From Welwitschia mirabilis (lineage: Eukaryota; Gnetophyta; Gnetopsida; Welwitschiales): a stretch of 64,000 nucleotides of DNA. Positions 11,852-22,745 of the stretch are shown here, piece after piece. Under the pieces are notes generated by a model that had not been told where the DNA came from, searched no databases, and worked only from the letters and a program-made list of their open reading frames with translations. A program made the position numbers and the translations under genes. The DNA lies in NCBI GenBank assembly GCA_051453625.1, contig JBOZIK010000001.1, forward strand, positions 183,804,978-183,868,977, given 5' to 3'. The first letter of the stretch is position 1, and the number at the start of each line of letters is the position of its first letter.

Positions 11852-11951
11852 NNNNNNNNNNNNNNNNNNNNNNNNNNNNNNNNNNNNNNNNNNNNNNNNN
11901 NNNNNNNNNNNNNNNNNNNNNNNNNNNNNNNNNNNNNNNNNNNNNNNNNNN
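11852..11951. other. Assembly gap, 100 N
   Basis: LTR sequence on both sides overlaps; both flanks carry versions of GAATTGATTT...AACACTTTGT. The gap therefore joins two copies rather than hiding unique DNA. Confidence 0.95.
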
Positions 11952-12780
11952 GAGTTGATCTGAATGTCATAATCCATCAAAGGCTTAGGCTAGAGAAAGA
12001 GAATTGATTTCAACCAAAAAACACGTTGTATTATACCTACAAAAATAAATTGTAATGTAGTAAAAGTATAATATAATAAACTTATGCAAAGTTAATATAA
12101 AAAAAGGAAATAACAATGCACCTATACTAATAATGCATTGCATTGACAAAGGTTGATCTCATAACCTATATCACTCAAGAAACTGTTACTAGATCAGAAG
12201 CAACATAAGCTATGAGGGATAAGAACAACAAGCATAGGAATCAGAAAAAAATATTTTATATTACTAAAACCACATCTGTGTTACAAAGCAGCTGCATCTC
12301 AATGGAGGAAGCTCCATCCAACACCAAGAAAGACATCTCTCTGCAACTACAAGAATGAATCTCTGGTCCTTTGATCTCTTGTCATGAGAATTTTTGATGC
12401 AAACGAAGAAAAGTGAGAGTTGAGAATAGGGCTGATATTTATTAACACAAAGACACAATAAAACAGATAAACAAGCACGGTAAATCCCTAACGTCTACAC
12501 TAGAGAAAATATACAGATAAGTGGTAGAAGTTAGGTGAATGTCCAATGAGATGTTATAACAGTGTCATCTAGCTGGTCATCTAGATGATATAGGAGATGA
12601 TATCACCTTATAAATGATCCACGTTACTACTAGATTTGATCATAGTCAACATCCTTATTGGCATCAATTATTCTATCATCTATACTATCGTCTAGATAAT
12701 AAGGTGGATTGATGGACTTTTACAAATATTCCATCAATGCATCAGCATCACTATTCTATAAGAAGTTTGTTTCAAAAATG
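11952..12780 (-). repeat. 5' LTR of an A-type element, main part
   Basis: On the minus strand this resembles the LTR of element C. A shared block (AGAGATGTCTTTCTTGGTGT, then CCTCCATTGAGATGCAGCTG) lies around 12290-12345 and corresponds to C 56015-56080. The U3 part holds hairpins: 12565-12606 (inner TCATCTAGATGA 12577-12588, outer TCATCT/AGATGA, then GTG/CAC) and a perfect 9-bp stem ATTGATGGA/TCCATCAAT at 12708-12738. TTATAA near 12608 is a possible TATA box. The outer end is not resolved; 12780 is a guess. Confidence 0.6.
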
Positions 12781-13535
12781 GTAAGTATCAGGAATTTCTC
12801 TGAATACTGCAGAATATCATGGATATTGCATTTTTTTATCTCTTTCATCTCAGCTCTTCATTATCATGGAAATTAAGCATTTACTTATCTATTATCCTAC
12901 AAAACCATTTGAAATACCTTATTAAATATGTGTAAGTTGGTAGTGTAATAATTATTAAATAAATTACTTTTGAATTAATTATTTCTATATTTGTACAATT
13001 TTTCTTTAGTAAAAAGAGTTGCATCTTTTGAACATGAAACAAAACATCTCATTTAATGTTTCATCAATTAAGTTAATAATTATTAAATTAAATATATAAG
13101 TTGCTAATACGTCCCTTTCATTTTAACTCTATTTTAATTTTTTGGATCCATCTAGATTTGTTTGATCTTCATCTTTTTTGTTTATCTTTCTTCTCTTTAT
13201 TCTTCATTTTTAAAATCATTTTATATTTAGTTATATTTAACAAATCAATAGAATAGTAACATTTGAAGAAACATTAATACTTCTAGCTTTTAAGCATTTC
13301 ATTTCATTTAAAGTATTATTTTAATGGTTGACCATTTTATTACTTTACCTTACTTCAATAATTTATCTTTAATTTATTTTAATTAAACTAGTAAACTCTT
13401 GTTTTAGTAACTAGCATTATTTTATTCTTTGGAATACAAATTTTTATTTGAACTATATGTTTCATGTAAAGGCTTCTTTGATCCTTAGATAAAGTTATAA
13501 AATAATACAAACATAAATACTTTTCACAATTCCTA

Positions 13536-13567
13536 TTTTTTCTTTTCTTTTCTTTTCTTTTCTTTTT
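13536..13567. repeat. (TTTTC)n microsatellite
   Basis: Five to six consecutive TTTTC units flanked by T-runs. Confidence 0.9.
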
Positions 13568-14193
13568 TAAAGAATAGAATAATGTTTACAAGGTAGATAT
13601 ACATATCAAATTTTGGTCTAATAAAATTTTAAATGGATTTGAATATTTAAAATTTCATTTTTTTATATAGAATTTGATAGTAACCTTTTTAATAGCTAAT
13701 TCGATAATACTAACTAGTTTAATAGCTTTTTGTTCTACAGGTTGCTTAGTCTTAGAAAACTCTTCTTATTCTAGGAGTTAACATCAATAAAGCTACTTGA
13801 GTTAAGCATGAAGCTTCTCAAAGGTGTTTTATGCTTTATCAAGTGCCTTTACTATTTCTCTCTTCTTTAAGAGATGTAACCCTTCTCCTCTTTATGCTAA
13901 GAGGCCTGGCACTATGATTCATTGAGGCTTCACCTAAGTAATTCTTAGTAAAAGTCTTGATAATAAGCATGAATCTTCATTAGTAGTGCTTTGTATTTTA
14001 TTGGGTTCTTTTATTCTTTTTCATTCTTTCCTTTTGAAATTTAATCTCCATGAATTTTTGAGCTAAGAAAATTAGGTATGTATCTTGTTATGGTTAACAC
14101 CATAATGAGTGAATTTCATGAGAACCCTTAAATATATCATTCTACCATAGAAAATAATTAGGTTCTTGTAATTCACACAAGATACATCAAATT

Positions 14194-14308
14194 ATTACTC
14201 ATTATTCTAATTACATTAACATCTTTATGTAATATCATAGCCAATATATTGATTACTCATTATTCTAATTACATTAACATCTTTATGTAATATCATAGCC
14301 AATATATT
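14194..14308. repeat. 58-bp perfect tandem duplication
   Basis: Two apparently identical copies, 14194-14250 and 14252-14308, both beginning ATTACTCATTATTCTAATTA and ending AGCCAATATATT. Their identity in otherwise decayed DNA implies a recent event. Confidence 0.9.
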
Positions 14309-14344
14309 AAAACCTTCTATATCTAACATTCATTCTTCATGTGG

Positions 14345-14349
14345 AGTAG
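14345..14349. other. Target-site duplication of E, left copy (AGTAG)
   Basis: AGTAG precedes the TGTCAC start of the left E LTR. The identical pentamer follows the TTACA end of the right LTR at 53036-53040. Confidence 0.65.
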
Positions 14350-16885
14350 TGTCACAACCATATTTTTAAAGGTCCAAGGATTTAGCCCAAATAGTTAAAT
14401 AAAAATAATTTTTTATCTAGTGGGACCTACTTAACTAATTTAATTACTAGATTTTTTAATTTATTCTTTACTTAACATATTATTATTATTATTTAAGATG
14501 TAGTTCTTTACTTTGTGAAAATTATTGTGTTGTAATTATTATTTTACATGCTTCCTTTTCTTGTAACCACTATAACTAATAATATTATTTTATAGTATTT
14601 TATCATTTATTTACTGATATACTTTTAGTAGTTAAATTAGTGATTATATAAGTATTAGTTTATTTCTTTTTATAACTATTACATTTGATGTACCATGGTT
14701 AGTATATTTTCTTATTTTCTTATTTTTGTGCATATGAAAGATTCTTGTGATAGCTTTAATTATTAAGATGCATTATTTTGGATTAATTTAATCTTTTATT
14801 TTAGTAGTGAATGCGAAAGTGAGACCGATAATTATGATGTTGCATTTTCTTTTATTATTGATTAATATTTATTCATTAAGGCAAATATTTATATGTGACA
14901 AAATCTTATCTTTATTTTTTTGTTAAAATTACTTGCTAAATGTCTCATCTTGATTATTTTCTTAATAATTACAAGCATTGAAATTTTTTGAGAATTTTGG
15001 CATTTTACTTTAGAGGGATTATTGGATTAAATATGAATTTTTTTTATTTTTCTATAAATAGAAGTATCTCATGTGATTAAGGTTTATCTTCTTTATACTT
15101 ATTTTGAAAAATGCCAAGAACTTGTTGATTTATGTAACTTATGTATTGATGATGAAAGAATATTTTTCATATTTGTTGAGCATTTACTATTATTATGATA
15201 AAATATTAAATGTACCTAGTTCTTAGGCAAAGCAGTGGTTCTGGGTTGGGGAGTCATAACCATTTCCCAAGAATAGTAGTGGCTTGTATGTATCCTTTAA
15301 TGTTCTTAGTATTTTTTGAATTCCTTTATCTCATTATAAATAAAATATTTTTTTTCTTAGTCTTATTATGTTAAAGATCTTTTAGTCTTAAAATATTAAA
15401 GACCTTTTATGTTGAAGCTTTAGGAACTTTGAAGTATTTGGAATCTTGGAGTTTTTAAAGCTTGAATGTAGCATTCTTTAAGCTTGGGAAACTTCAGTTC
15501 AAATTAGGGATATGGTTCTAGTTTTCTATTTATTTCTTATATGGTCTTATATCTTTCTTGAATATTGTATGATCTAGATTTCATTTCTTATATATTTTAT
15601 ATGATTCTTATGGGTTTTTTAAATCATTTTTATGGTTCTAGTATTACTTTCATTTTAGATATAACTCAATGATCCTATATTCTGACATCCTTTCATGATC
15701 TAAAGAAATATTTATTTCCTTATTAAAATCTTTGGTTTTCTTGGAATTATCATAAATTTATAAAATTTCTTTCTTATCTTTATTGATTTAAAATCTATTT
15801 ATGAGTATCTTGTATACGTTCAAAGATTACTCTTGCATGAATCTTGTTTCCTGTAAAAAATATTAATGCTTGAAAAGTAAACCTATGTAAGTAAATATTA
15901 TTCTTTTTTGAGATATCTTTAAAACTTTAAAGATTGTTAGAAAAATAATAGTTCCACGAATTATAACATGCAACATTGGAATATGGAAAACCATAGATCA
16001 TCAAATGAGAAAATGGGATTGATAAACCGTGTATTATCAAATAAGATAGTGGAAAATTACAAATCACTAAATGAAAAAATGGGAGTCCACAGATCTTTGA
16101 ATGAGGCAATGGAAAAATAAAAATAAAATTATAGATCACTAAATTAACTAGTGGTTATAATGATTTATACATTACTAAATGAAGTAGTGGAGAAATAAAA
16201 AGCATAGATCATCAATGAAGCAGTGGTAAATTATATGATAAAACTGGTTAATCTCACTTTTATTTCCATGAAAATCTAATTCTTGATTATTTTGAGTCTT
16301 TATTATTGTCTAATATTAATTTATCTTGTATCTTAAAATTCCTTTTACCTTTGTCTTTGCCTTGCCTAGGCCATACTAGGGATCATCATAATTCCTGATT
16401 CTCACTTCATACTATTTTGTATTAAAGAGGTGATAGACTAAAGCACAGTAAAAGTTGATTTATCTTACTAAGAAGGACATATGAAAATGGAATATTTATT
16501 ATCTGGCTTGTTCTTGAAACAAGTTAATTTAAGTGATTTATTTCCTAATGTAACTTGTTATCTTGTTTTATCTTGTGGTTAACCTTTTTATTTCCAAAAA
16601 TTGGAAGTTATTTATCTGTAATAGACTTGTAAGCATCGTATCTTTAGGATATCCAATTGATCTATTTCTTAAACTTGCAATTTTGATATCAATTGAAAAA
16701 GATTCATAGTTATAGCCTTACTTTAAGCTTGATTTTAATAATTTTATCTAGCATATAATGTTTCCTATTGTAAAATATTCCTTTCTTATAGGACTCTACC
16801 TTTATTTGTTTATTTTTCTATTTAAAATTTTTTGAGTTGTAAAAAGTTGGATGTTACATCTTGGCTTTATAATGTATGTGTTATA
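14350..16885 (+). repeat. Left LTR of chromovirus E
   Basis: Begins TGTCACAACCATATTTTTAA and ends GTGTTATA (TTACA by C-to-T change), 2536 bp. Homologous along its length to 49971-53035, and more distantly to the D LTRs. Confidence 0.75.
15950..16235 (+). repeat. Minisatellite of about 40 bp inside E LTR
   Basis: About seven diverged units on the theme TAGATCATCAAATGAG..AGTGGA with a short A-rich tail. The same array occurs in the right LTR at 51570-51870. At the equivalent place the D LTRs have a different, 23-bp array. Confidence 0.8.
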
Positions 16886-16888
16886 TTT

Positions 16889-16900
16889 TAGTATGAGAGC
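16889..16900 (+). other. Primer-binding site of E (initiator Met tRNA type)
   Basis: TAGTATGAGAGC, a two-transition derivative of TGGTATCAGAGC apart from one C/G difference, three bases after the LTR end. The better-preserved version in D is at 41086-41097. Confidence 0.6.
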
Positions 16901-18195
16901 CTAGATTCCAATATGATTGGGCATAAATGTTTTTAGCTTGTTATAAGCTTTAACATTATATCCTAGTTATGGTATTCTTTAAATAACCTAATTAAAAGTT
17001 TTTGCAATAATCTAGATTGCCAAGATTCTTAGAAATTTAACACATCAAATATTTGATACACTAACAACGCATACTTTATTTTTATAGAATAACATAAAAT
17101 GATAAAGTCTAAGCCAACATTAGCATAGGTATAATAAAAAGGAATACTAGGCATAGGTCATACATTAGATTAAAGAATATTCCATACCTTAAAGAAGATT
17201 TGCTTATGTAATCAACTATTATGAGTGGGATGAACATAGGTAATCATAATTAATGCTTATCTTTAATTCTACAAAAAGTATAAATCCCCTCTATACTCTT
17301 AAGATTAAACCACAAATCTAGTTTTATAAGTTAGTGCATGGTTTTATACTTATTAAGATTATACTAATCAAATTTGGTAATCAACATGTATAAATTCATA
17401 TTTCTAGACTTTTACCATTAAATATTCTTCAAAATTATTTGGAAATAGTAAAATTTCAAAGAAACAACATTATGTAACATTAAGAGACTTAAAGAAAGGT
17501 GTCACCATAGCTAATTATCAATAAGGTTTGTGATAATTTCCATGAAATAGTTTTTGTTTATTGAAATTATTTTTATAGTTAACAAGTAAACATTATTGAT
17601 CGAATTACAAAATAATTGGTACTATTAAATATTATTACCATTATACCCACCCTTGCAAACTTAATACATCACACTCATTAATTTATGCTGAAGGAATTCC
17701 CACAAATAAGATACTCAAAGCTTGGAAAGATTTTCCTATTAATTTTTGGACTTCTTCTCTAATAAAGTTATTACATGTATTGGAGAATAAGTCCAAATCT
17801 CTTAAATTTTATTAGTCATTTGAAATAAAGGATGGTTCTGCTTGGGATGGGTCCTAGAAAATAACTTTGAAAATAAGCATTAAGTAGGAGTTTATGATAC
17901 ACTTGAATTGGTGACTAATGCATTCAAAGAAAATAGGAAATATGACTTTATCCCATAAAATTTATATGATTTTGTTAGGGCTAGAAAGTATAATAACAAC
18001 AAATAATGTATCTAGTCATGCAATTCTAATCAGTGTTACCACTTTCATGTCTTATTCGAGAATTTATCGAATTCATTTATTCATCACAAAGAAAATTTCT
18101 TTGAATTCAAGTTATTATTGTGATTTAAATAAAATCATATAGATTAGTTCTCTATAAATGAACTATATTAGAGGATGCATCGTAGTGAAGAAAAA
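16901..18195 (+). other. 5' interior of E, no recognised gene
   Basis: AT-rich DNA between the primer site and the homoserine kinase fragment, with no gag motif. A plus-strand stretch at 17684-17872 stays open for about 45 codons, then has one TAG before a further 15. It includes the runs KAWKDFPINFW and SFEIKDGSAWDGS. This is unusually Trp-rich for junk, so it may be a fragment of some captured gene, but I do not recognise it. Confidence 0.4.
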
Positions 18196-18569
18196 TGCTT
18201 TAAGTTCATTACTTTATCCAAAGTGAACCTTTAAAATAACTTGTGAAGTATAAATTAGACCTAGTTCTTAAATGTATCAAAGGATTTATAGGAGTAATAA
18301 TAATCAATGTATGTCTAGGATTTAATTCCTTAGATATTCCATTGAAGAAATAGGGGATGAAGTCACCTTTTAAGTTGATACTAAGATACAAGCTCACAAA
18401 ATTGCAATATCTTTCATAGAAGGACACAAAGGTAGACTGATTCTTATTCCATTATAAAAGTATGCAGGAATCATAGGCGAAGTAACCTTTTAAGGATTTA
18501 CTTAGTAGGGATTTTCTTAATCCTTCATAAGAGTTTTCCTCTAGGAAGTAGTCTTGATTTTTTTATAGC
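18196..18569 (+). pseudogene. HSK: Homoserine kinase pseudogene, 5' segment
   Basis: Homoserine kinase (GHMP family) phosphorylates homoserine in the plastid on the way to threonine. From 18279 the plus strand reads KGF then NVCLGFNSLDIPL, matching the family's first motif NLGPGFDFLGCAV. After one frameshift it reads EIGDEVTF, a stop, VDTKI, then ISFIEGHKGR. Then PL*KYAGI stands for the family's PLWNCAGI, and finally FPLGSSL, for the ATP-binding motif PLGSGLGSSAA. The upstream part (18196-18278) may be transit-peptide sequence. Stops and frameshifts make it non-functional. The frame stops at 18569, exactly where an LTR begins, and resumes at 35018. Plant homoserine kinase genes are commonly intronless, so lack of introns does not prove retroposition. 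Confidence 0.88.
18565..18569. other. Target-site duplication of O, left copy (ATAGC)
   Basis: ATAGC before the LTR answers GTGGC at 35018-35022; the two differences are both G/A transitions. Joining across the element restores the homoserine kinase frame (Ile/Val-Ala-Cys-Ala-Ala). Confidence 0.7.
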
Positions 18570-19703
18570 TATTAGATGGCTAACTTGGCCATATTTAATG
18601 GTGGTTTTAAGTGTGATTATGAGAACTTTTAATAGGTTTAATTATCCAAATTGAGCATCTTACATATAAAATATTCAAGAACCATAAACTAAATTAAAAC
18701 TAAGTAATTATAAAGAATTTGTGGAAAACACATGGAATGTGGTCGTGGTGTAAGAGACACGTGATAGCAACATGTGAAAGTGACATAGTGTTGACATTAA
18801 AGACACATGATAATAGAATAAGTTGGTAAAGGCATCATGATTTAAAGGTCAAGTGTTGGACTCATTATGAAAAATTCTATCTAATACAAGAAAAATAAAT
18901 TTCACCTAATTCTATAAGATGAAGATTCTACCTAATGCTACAAGATAAAGATTCTACCTAACACTACAAGATAAGGAATCTTATTCAACTTGCCTAGCCT
19001 ACATCACAAACATTGTAATTACCATCTACTACTACAAGCCAAATGCTCCTAACCACCTTAATCCTACCCTCTTCTAAAAAGGGTCTTGAGCCCTCATTTC
19101 TAAGATCATCTTTAGTACATCAAAATTTCTTGTGACATTAGAATATTTTGGGGCAGGGATTCATCTACTTATAAGAAGAAATACTCTTAGTATTAAGCTC
19201 AATATCCTCTATTCAGTGGCTATTACTTATAAGTGGATGTATGAAAGTACATCTTGATTAATAAAGTGTGCTTTCTTTCTCTTAATTATATTTGTATCTC
19301 TCTTCCTATATCTTATGTTGATGTTAATTTAATACTACAATAGATTATTTCTAATATTGATATAGGCTATAAGCACTAACTTGGATGATAGAAACTTGGT
19401 ATAATTGGTTTAGTTGATTGCATTTACATTACTTTAATTTCCATTTCATTGCATTTTCCACTTCCATAGCATGTCATTATTTCATATCATCATGTGCATT
19501 ATTAAATTCATTTTAATTAATTAAAATTACCAAAATAAATATTTTCATTCTCTCTTGAAGGAATTAATCTTTCCAATACTCTAATTGCTTCATGAGTTTT
19601 TGAAATTTGGATAATACCCTACACCAGCATGTAACTTATGCTAAGGATAGGTTAAATTGCTAAAGTAGAGAAATATATCTTATGCATGTCTAAGAGACAA
19701 TTA
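18570..19703 (+). repeat. 5' LTR of element O
   Basis: Begins TATTAG, the G-to-A form of the TGTTAG seen in the 3' copy, and ends AATTA, three bases before the primer site; 1134 bp. It contains a short-unit array (18874-18975), a decayed TATA region with AAGGGTCTTGAGCCCT near 19073, and the GTATTAAGCTC...CTATTCAGTGGC block shared with the LTR of C. Confidence 0.85.
18874..18975 (+). repeat. Tandem array of about 25-bp units in O LTR
   Basis: About four units on the theme GATAAAGATTCTACCTAATG plus CTACAA. The same array is present in the other O-type LTRs at 34175-34285, 20339-20520 and 25635-25855. Confidence 0.8.
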
Positions 19704-19706
19704 TTT

Positions 19707-19724
19707 TGGCATTATTGTCAAGGA
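19707..19724 (+). other. Primer-binding site of element O
   Basis: TGGCATTATTGTCAAGGA, three bases after the LTR. It has the Athila-type TGGCGCC-TTGCC-GG shape with transition changes. Confidence 0.7.
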
Positions 19725-20037
19725 AGAAACTAAGAATTAAAAGGATGATCCTCATTGCATAATTAAGTATTTTGAGTTTAAGATTTTTTACTTGTATAAT
19801 AGTATACTTTTACTTTCTATTGATTTAAGTTTGCATTTCAATTTCCCTTATTTGTAATTTAAATTTTTAGAAACTTAGGAAATTATCATGAATATGCAAT
19901 GTTATGGTAAAAAATCCTAGAAAAATATGTTTTTTTATAAAAACTATTAAAAAGGAGAACTGGTTGATATTTAATATTGAACTAAAAGTAGAGCTATTTC
20001 AAAAATAGAGCAAGATATTTTTTCACATTTTGTTGTA
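19725..20037 (+). other. Leader of element O before insertion of I
   Basis: About 310 bp, AT-rich and non-coding. It lies between the primer site of O and the TGTTAA start of the inner LTR. Confidence 0.5.
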
Positions 20038-21211
20038 TGTTAACATGTAAAAGTTAACATTTATATCAAGTGTTTTGGCAATTTATTGTAAATGAAGATA
20101 TTAATTTAATTATTTTAATCATAAAATATGTCTTCTATTATTTTTTAAATAAAATTTAATTATATGATTTTATTCATAATGATTATAGATATTTAGCCAT
20201 GTATTGAAACACGGTGGAAGATGAAAACAATTCCACAACAAACCATGGTGGTAATGAAAAAATAAGATGGTGATACATAGTAGAAGCATTTAAGAACATG
20301 TGATAGAGGCATTTGGAGATGGCATTGTAGTTTTATAATTATCTCCAACAAATGCTATAAGATAACCTCCACCAAAGACTAAATGATAAAGATTCTATGT
20401 AATGCCAGAGGATAGAATCTAATCTACCTAACACTATAAGACAATCTCCACCAAATGCTATAAGATAGAATCTTATCTACCTAATAGTAAATGACAAAGA
20501 TTATATCTAATGTTATAAGCCAAAAATGTAATCATCCCTCATCCCTATTTCTTCTTATAAATGGGCTTAAGCCCTTCATTGTATTTATCTTTGCCTTGAA
20601 AAAATTGGATACTTTGGAGTATTGACTTATGATGGCTTTCTAGATGACTCTTTAAGGAACTGAGCTTGTATTTGAGGATTTCTTAAAGATTTTTTCCTAT
20701 GTCCTTATTCCTTTACTATAAATATGTTCTTTCTATAATGCAAAAGTTTTTTTCTTTAATCTTTAATTTTATAAATTCCTCTTTATCACTTAGTCTGTAA
20801 ATTTCATAAGTCTTAAGTACTTAGGAGTCCTTAATTTCTATTATTCTTTAAGACTAAAGGGTTAGTTGGATTCACCATTTATCATATGGTGGATAAGATT
20901 ATACCTCATGAATTGGATCAAAATAACTTGATGGTTTTTATTATTTTGCGGGAAGGTAATTAGACAACTTTGGAGTCAAGGATTGCATAGGATAAATTAG
21001 CAATACTTTAGAGCTAGTTTGCTTCCCTTCTCTCTAAGATAAGTTTCAATGTCTACTCTAAACTTCATCATTTTCCTTGTTTTCTTACTTTTGTAACTTT
21101 CTTTAATATTAAAGTTAGTAAGATTTTAGTCAAAATCCAATGTTACCCTCAAGGAAGAATGATAGCTAAGTAAAAACTTACTTAAATCTGAGACATTGTA
21201 CTACAAGTTAA
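20038..21211 (+). repeat. 5' LTR of element I
   Basis: Starts TGTTAACATGTAAAAG, about 1.17 kb. It contains the short-unit array at 20339-20520 and the best-preserved promoter of the group: TATAAAT (20556-20562) followed directly by the palindrome GGGCTTAAGCCC (20563-20574). Confidence 0.7.
20556..20574 (+). promoter_or_regulatory. TATA box plus GGGCTTAAGCCC palindrome in LTR
   Basis: TATAAAT is followed without spacer by a 12-base perfect palindrome. Decayed equivalents AAGGG..CTTGAGCCCT occur at the same place in the LTRs near 19073, 25890 and 34388. This is the expected transcription start region. Confidence 0.6.
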
Positions 21212-21219
21212 TTGGAATT

Positions 21220-21237
21220 TAACACTATTACTAGGAG
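21220..21237 (+). other. Primer-binding site of element I (decayed)
   Basis: TAACACTATTACTAGGAG fits the Athila-type site with only G-to-A and C-to-T changes plus one missing base. Confidence 0.5.
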
Positions 21238-21329
21238 TAACGACATAGTAGCAGCTCAGAGGAGTACTAATTTTTCTTTTTTCAAGTTTTATACATAGTT
21301 TTTATTTCTCCATTGATGGGTAATGATCC

Positions 21330-21550
21330 TTCTTCTGGTGATACTTTAATTAGGCCTTTTTCTTTTGCTTTGAGTTTCTTTTCTTTTTCTTTCTAGTGGT
21401 TGGTACTAGTTCTTTCTAGTGTTATTTCAAATTGGTCCTTTTTCTTTTTTTTGCTTTGTGTACTTTCTAGTTGTTGCTACTGGTCCTTCTAGTGTTGTCC
21501 CAAACTTATCCTTCTTTTTTACTTTATTTTTTATTTTCTAACTTGTTTTT
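21330..21550 (+). repeat. Imperfect tandem repeat, units of about 87-90 bp
   Basis: Two to three pyrimidine-rich units containing TTCTAGTGTT, GGTCCTTTTTCTTTT and GCTTTG in the leader of I. Confidence 0.7.
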
Positions 21551-21779
21551 TTATAGGTCTAACATTTGTTATAAGTTGCTTTGGAGTTAAGAAAAATTTA
21601 AACTATTCAAAATTTTCTTACAATTTTGTTATGTTGACACAATTTTATTCATGTTTGTCATATCTGTTTTATTTCATTATGACCTTGACATTGTAAACAT
21701 TTTATATGCAATCAAGAACCTATTTGTAAAACTTTTCACATAATAGGTCCCTTTGAAAATTTGAACAATTAAGAAAACA

Positions 21780-22745
21780 TGAGCCTTTATTTTCTTTAAA
21801 ACTTATCATGAATTGGGTACATAATCCACTTGACACACCTTCTAAGCCCCAGTTTACTTATGAAAATAGTAATAATTCTTATAACACTCCAAATTATATT
21901 TAACATAAAACTATAGGTGATTACATTAGGCTTAAAAAACCTTAAGGGATTTCATCCAACCTAACTATTACAGCCATTATCCTTCACCCTCCTTTCCATA
22001 TTCATTTAACTAATACTCTTACATTTTAATTAAACTTCTTATCTTGAATATGAAAATTCTTATACCAAATCATAGAAATTTAAGCCCATACCTTCCTTCA
22101 CTCCTTATGATTTTTACCCTTCATTATTAAATTGTCAAACCACTTTGTCCAACTTATTGGATGATACCATTAAAAATTTCATGGAAATAAAAATGTAAAT
22201 AAATCAAAGATAAGAACAAATAAACCAAATAATTGAGTAACATATCTAATAGTTAAATGAAGTCACTACTCAAATGTTTAGTATACTTAACCAACAAGAA
22301 GAAGAAAACCTTCCCATATTCCATAAGCTTGAAAACTTAGTAAAATTTGAAGGAACTAATGAGAATAACATTAACAACACCCAAACCATATCCCTTAGGA
22401 ATGAAGAAGAAAACTTTAAATCCCATAACAAAACCAACAATTAAATATCCAAAAGGACCTTGAGTATAGAAATGCCTTAAAGAGTAAACAGTTGTCTGTA
22501 AATAGACTAGAAGTAGGATTAGACACTTATATAAGAATGATCAATTCATAATAAGTGAGTAAACATTTAAGGGAGAATAAAAACTTGAGTATTACATAAT
22601 ATATGATGAATCCATAGGCAACATTACTGAAAGAAATGATATTAACTTCTTTGAACCTTAACCTATGTTTCCTATACAATTTTTTGATGAAAAATTCTTT
22701 ATGAACCTTAACAAGGAGAAGAATATTTACCAAGAGTATTTTTAT
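21780..22745 (+). pseudogene. Gag fragment of element I
   Basis: From about 22130 one plus-strand frame reads a Gln/Asn-rich heptad-like segment (LSNLLDDTIKNFMEIK, then VTTQMFSILNQQEEE) with TAA and TAG wherever Gln is expected. This resembles the coiled segment that follows the zinc knuckle in Athila-like Gag. The part upstream (21780-21960) reads NPLDTPSKPQFTYENSNNSY in another frame. No capsid or zinc knuckle is recognised, so the call rests on composition and place. Confidence 0.45.

Larger units (their letters stand above)
1901..12780 (-). mobile_element. Athila-like Ty3/gypsy element A (degenerate, composite)
   Basis: Reading leftwards the order is 5' LTR, primer site, hairpin leader, gag, protease, RT, RNase H, integrase and a long 3' non-coding region, which is the Ty3/gypsy order. 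The RT-to-integrase relationships and the primer site fit the Athila group of non-chromodomain elements. All coding parts carry stops and frameshifts. Three 100-N gaps have overlapping, diverged flanks (4190-4955 versus 5062-5830; 9090-10396 versus 10497-11851 versus 11952 on). The scaffold therefore joins pieces of different copies, or haplotypes, and the apparent length is inflated. The left edge is uncertain because no 3' LTR matching the right-hand LTR was found. The right edge is approximate. Confidence 0.75.
12781..14344. other. AT-rich spacer, no gene seen
   Basis: About 1.5 kb between the LTR of A and chromovirus E. No frame, RNA gene or known repeat is recognised. It contains the (TTTTC)n microsatellite and the 58-bp tandem duplication listed below. 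Confidence 0.6.

Noticed and set aside
9090-12000. True tandem triplication of a gag-leader-LTR unit
   Set aside because: Every repeat boundary falls on a 100-N gap and the copies are diverged; overlapping contigs are simpler.
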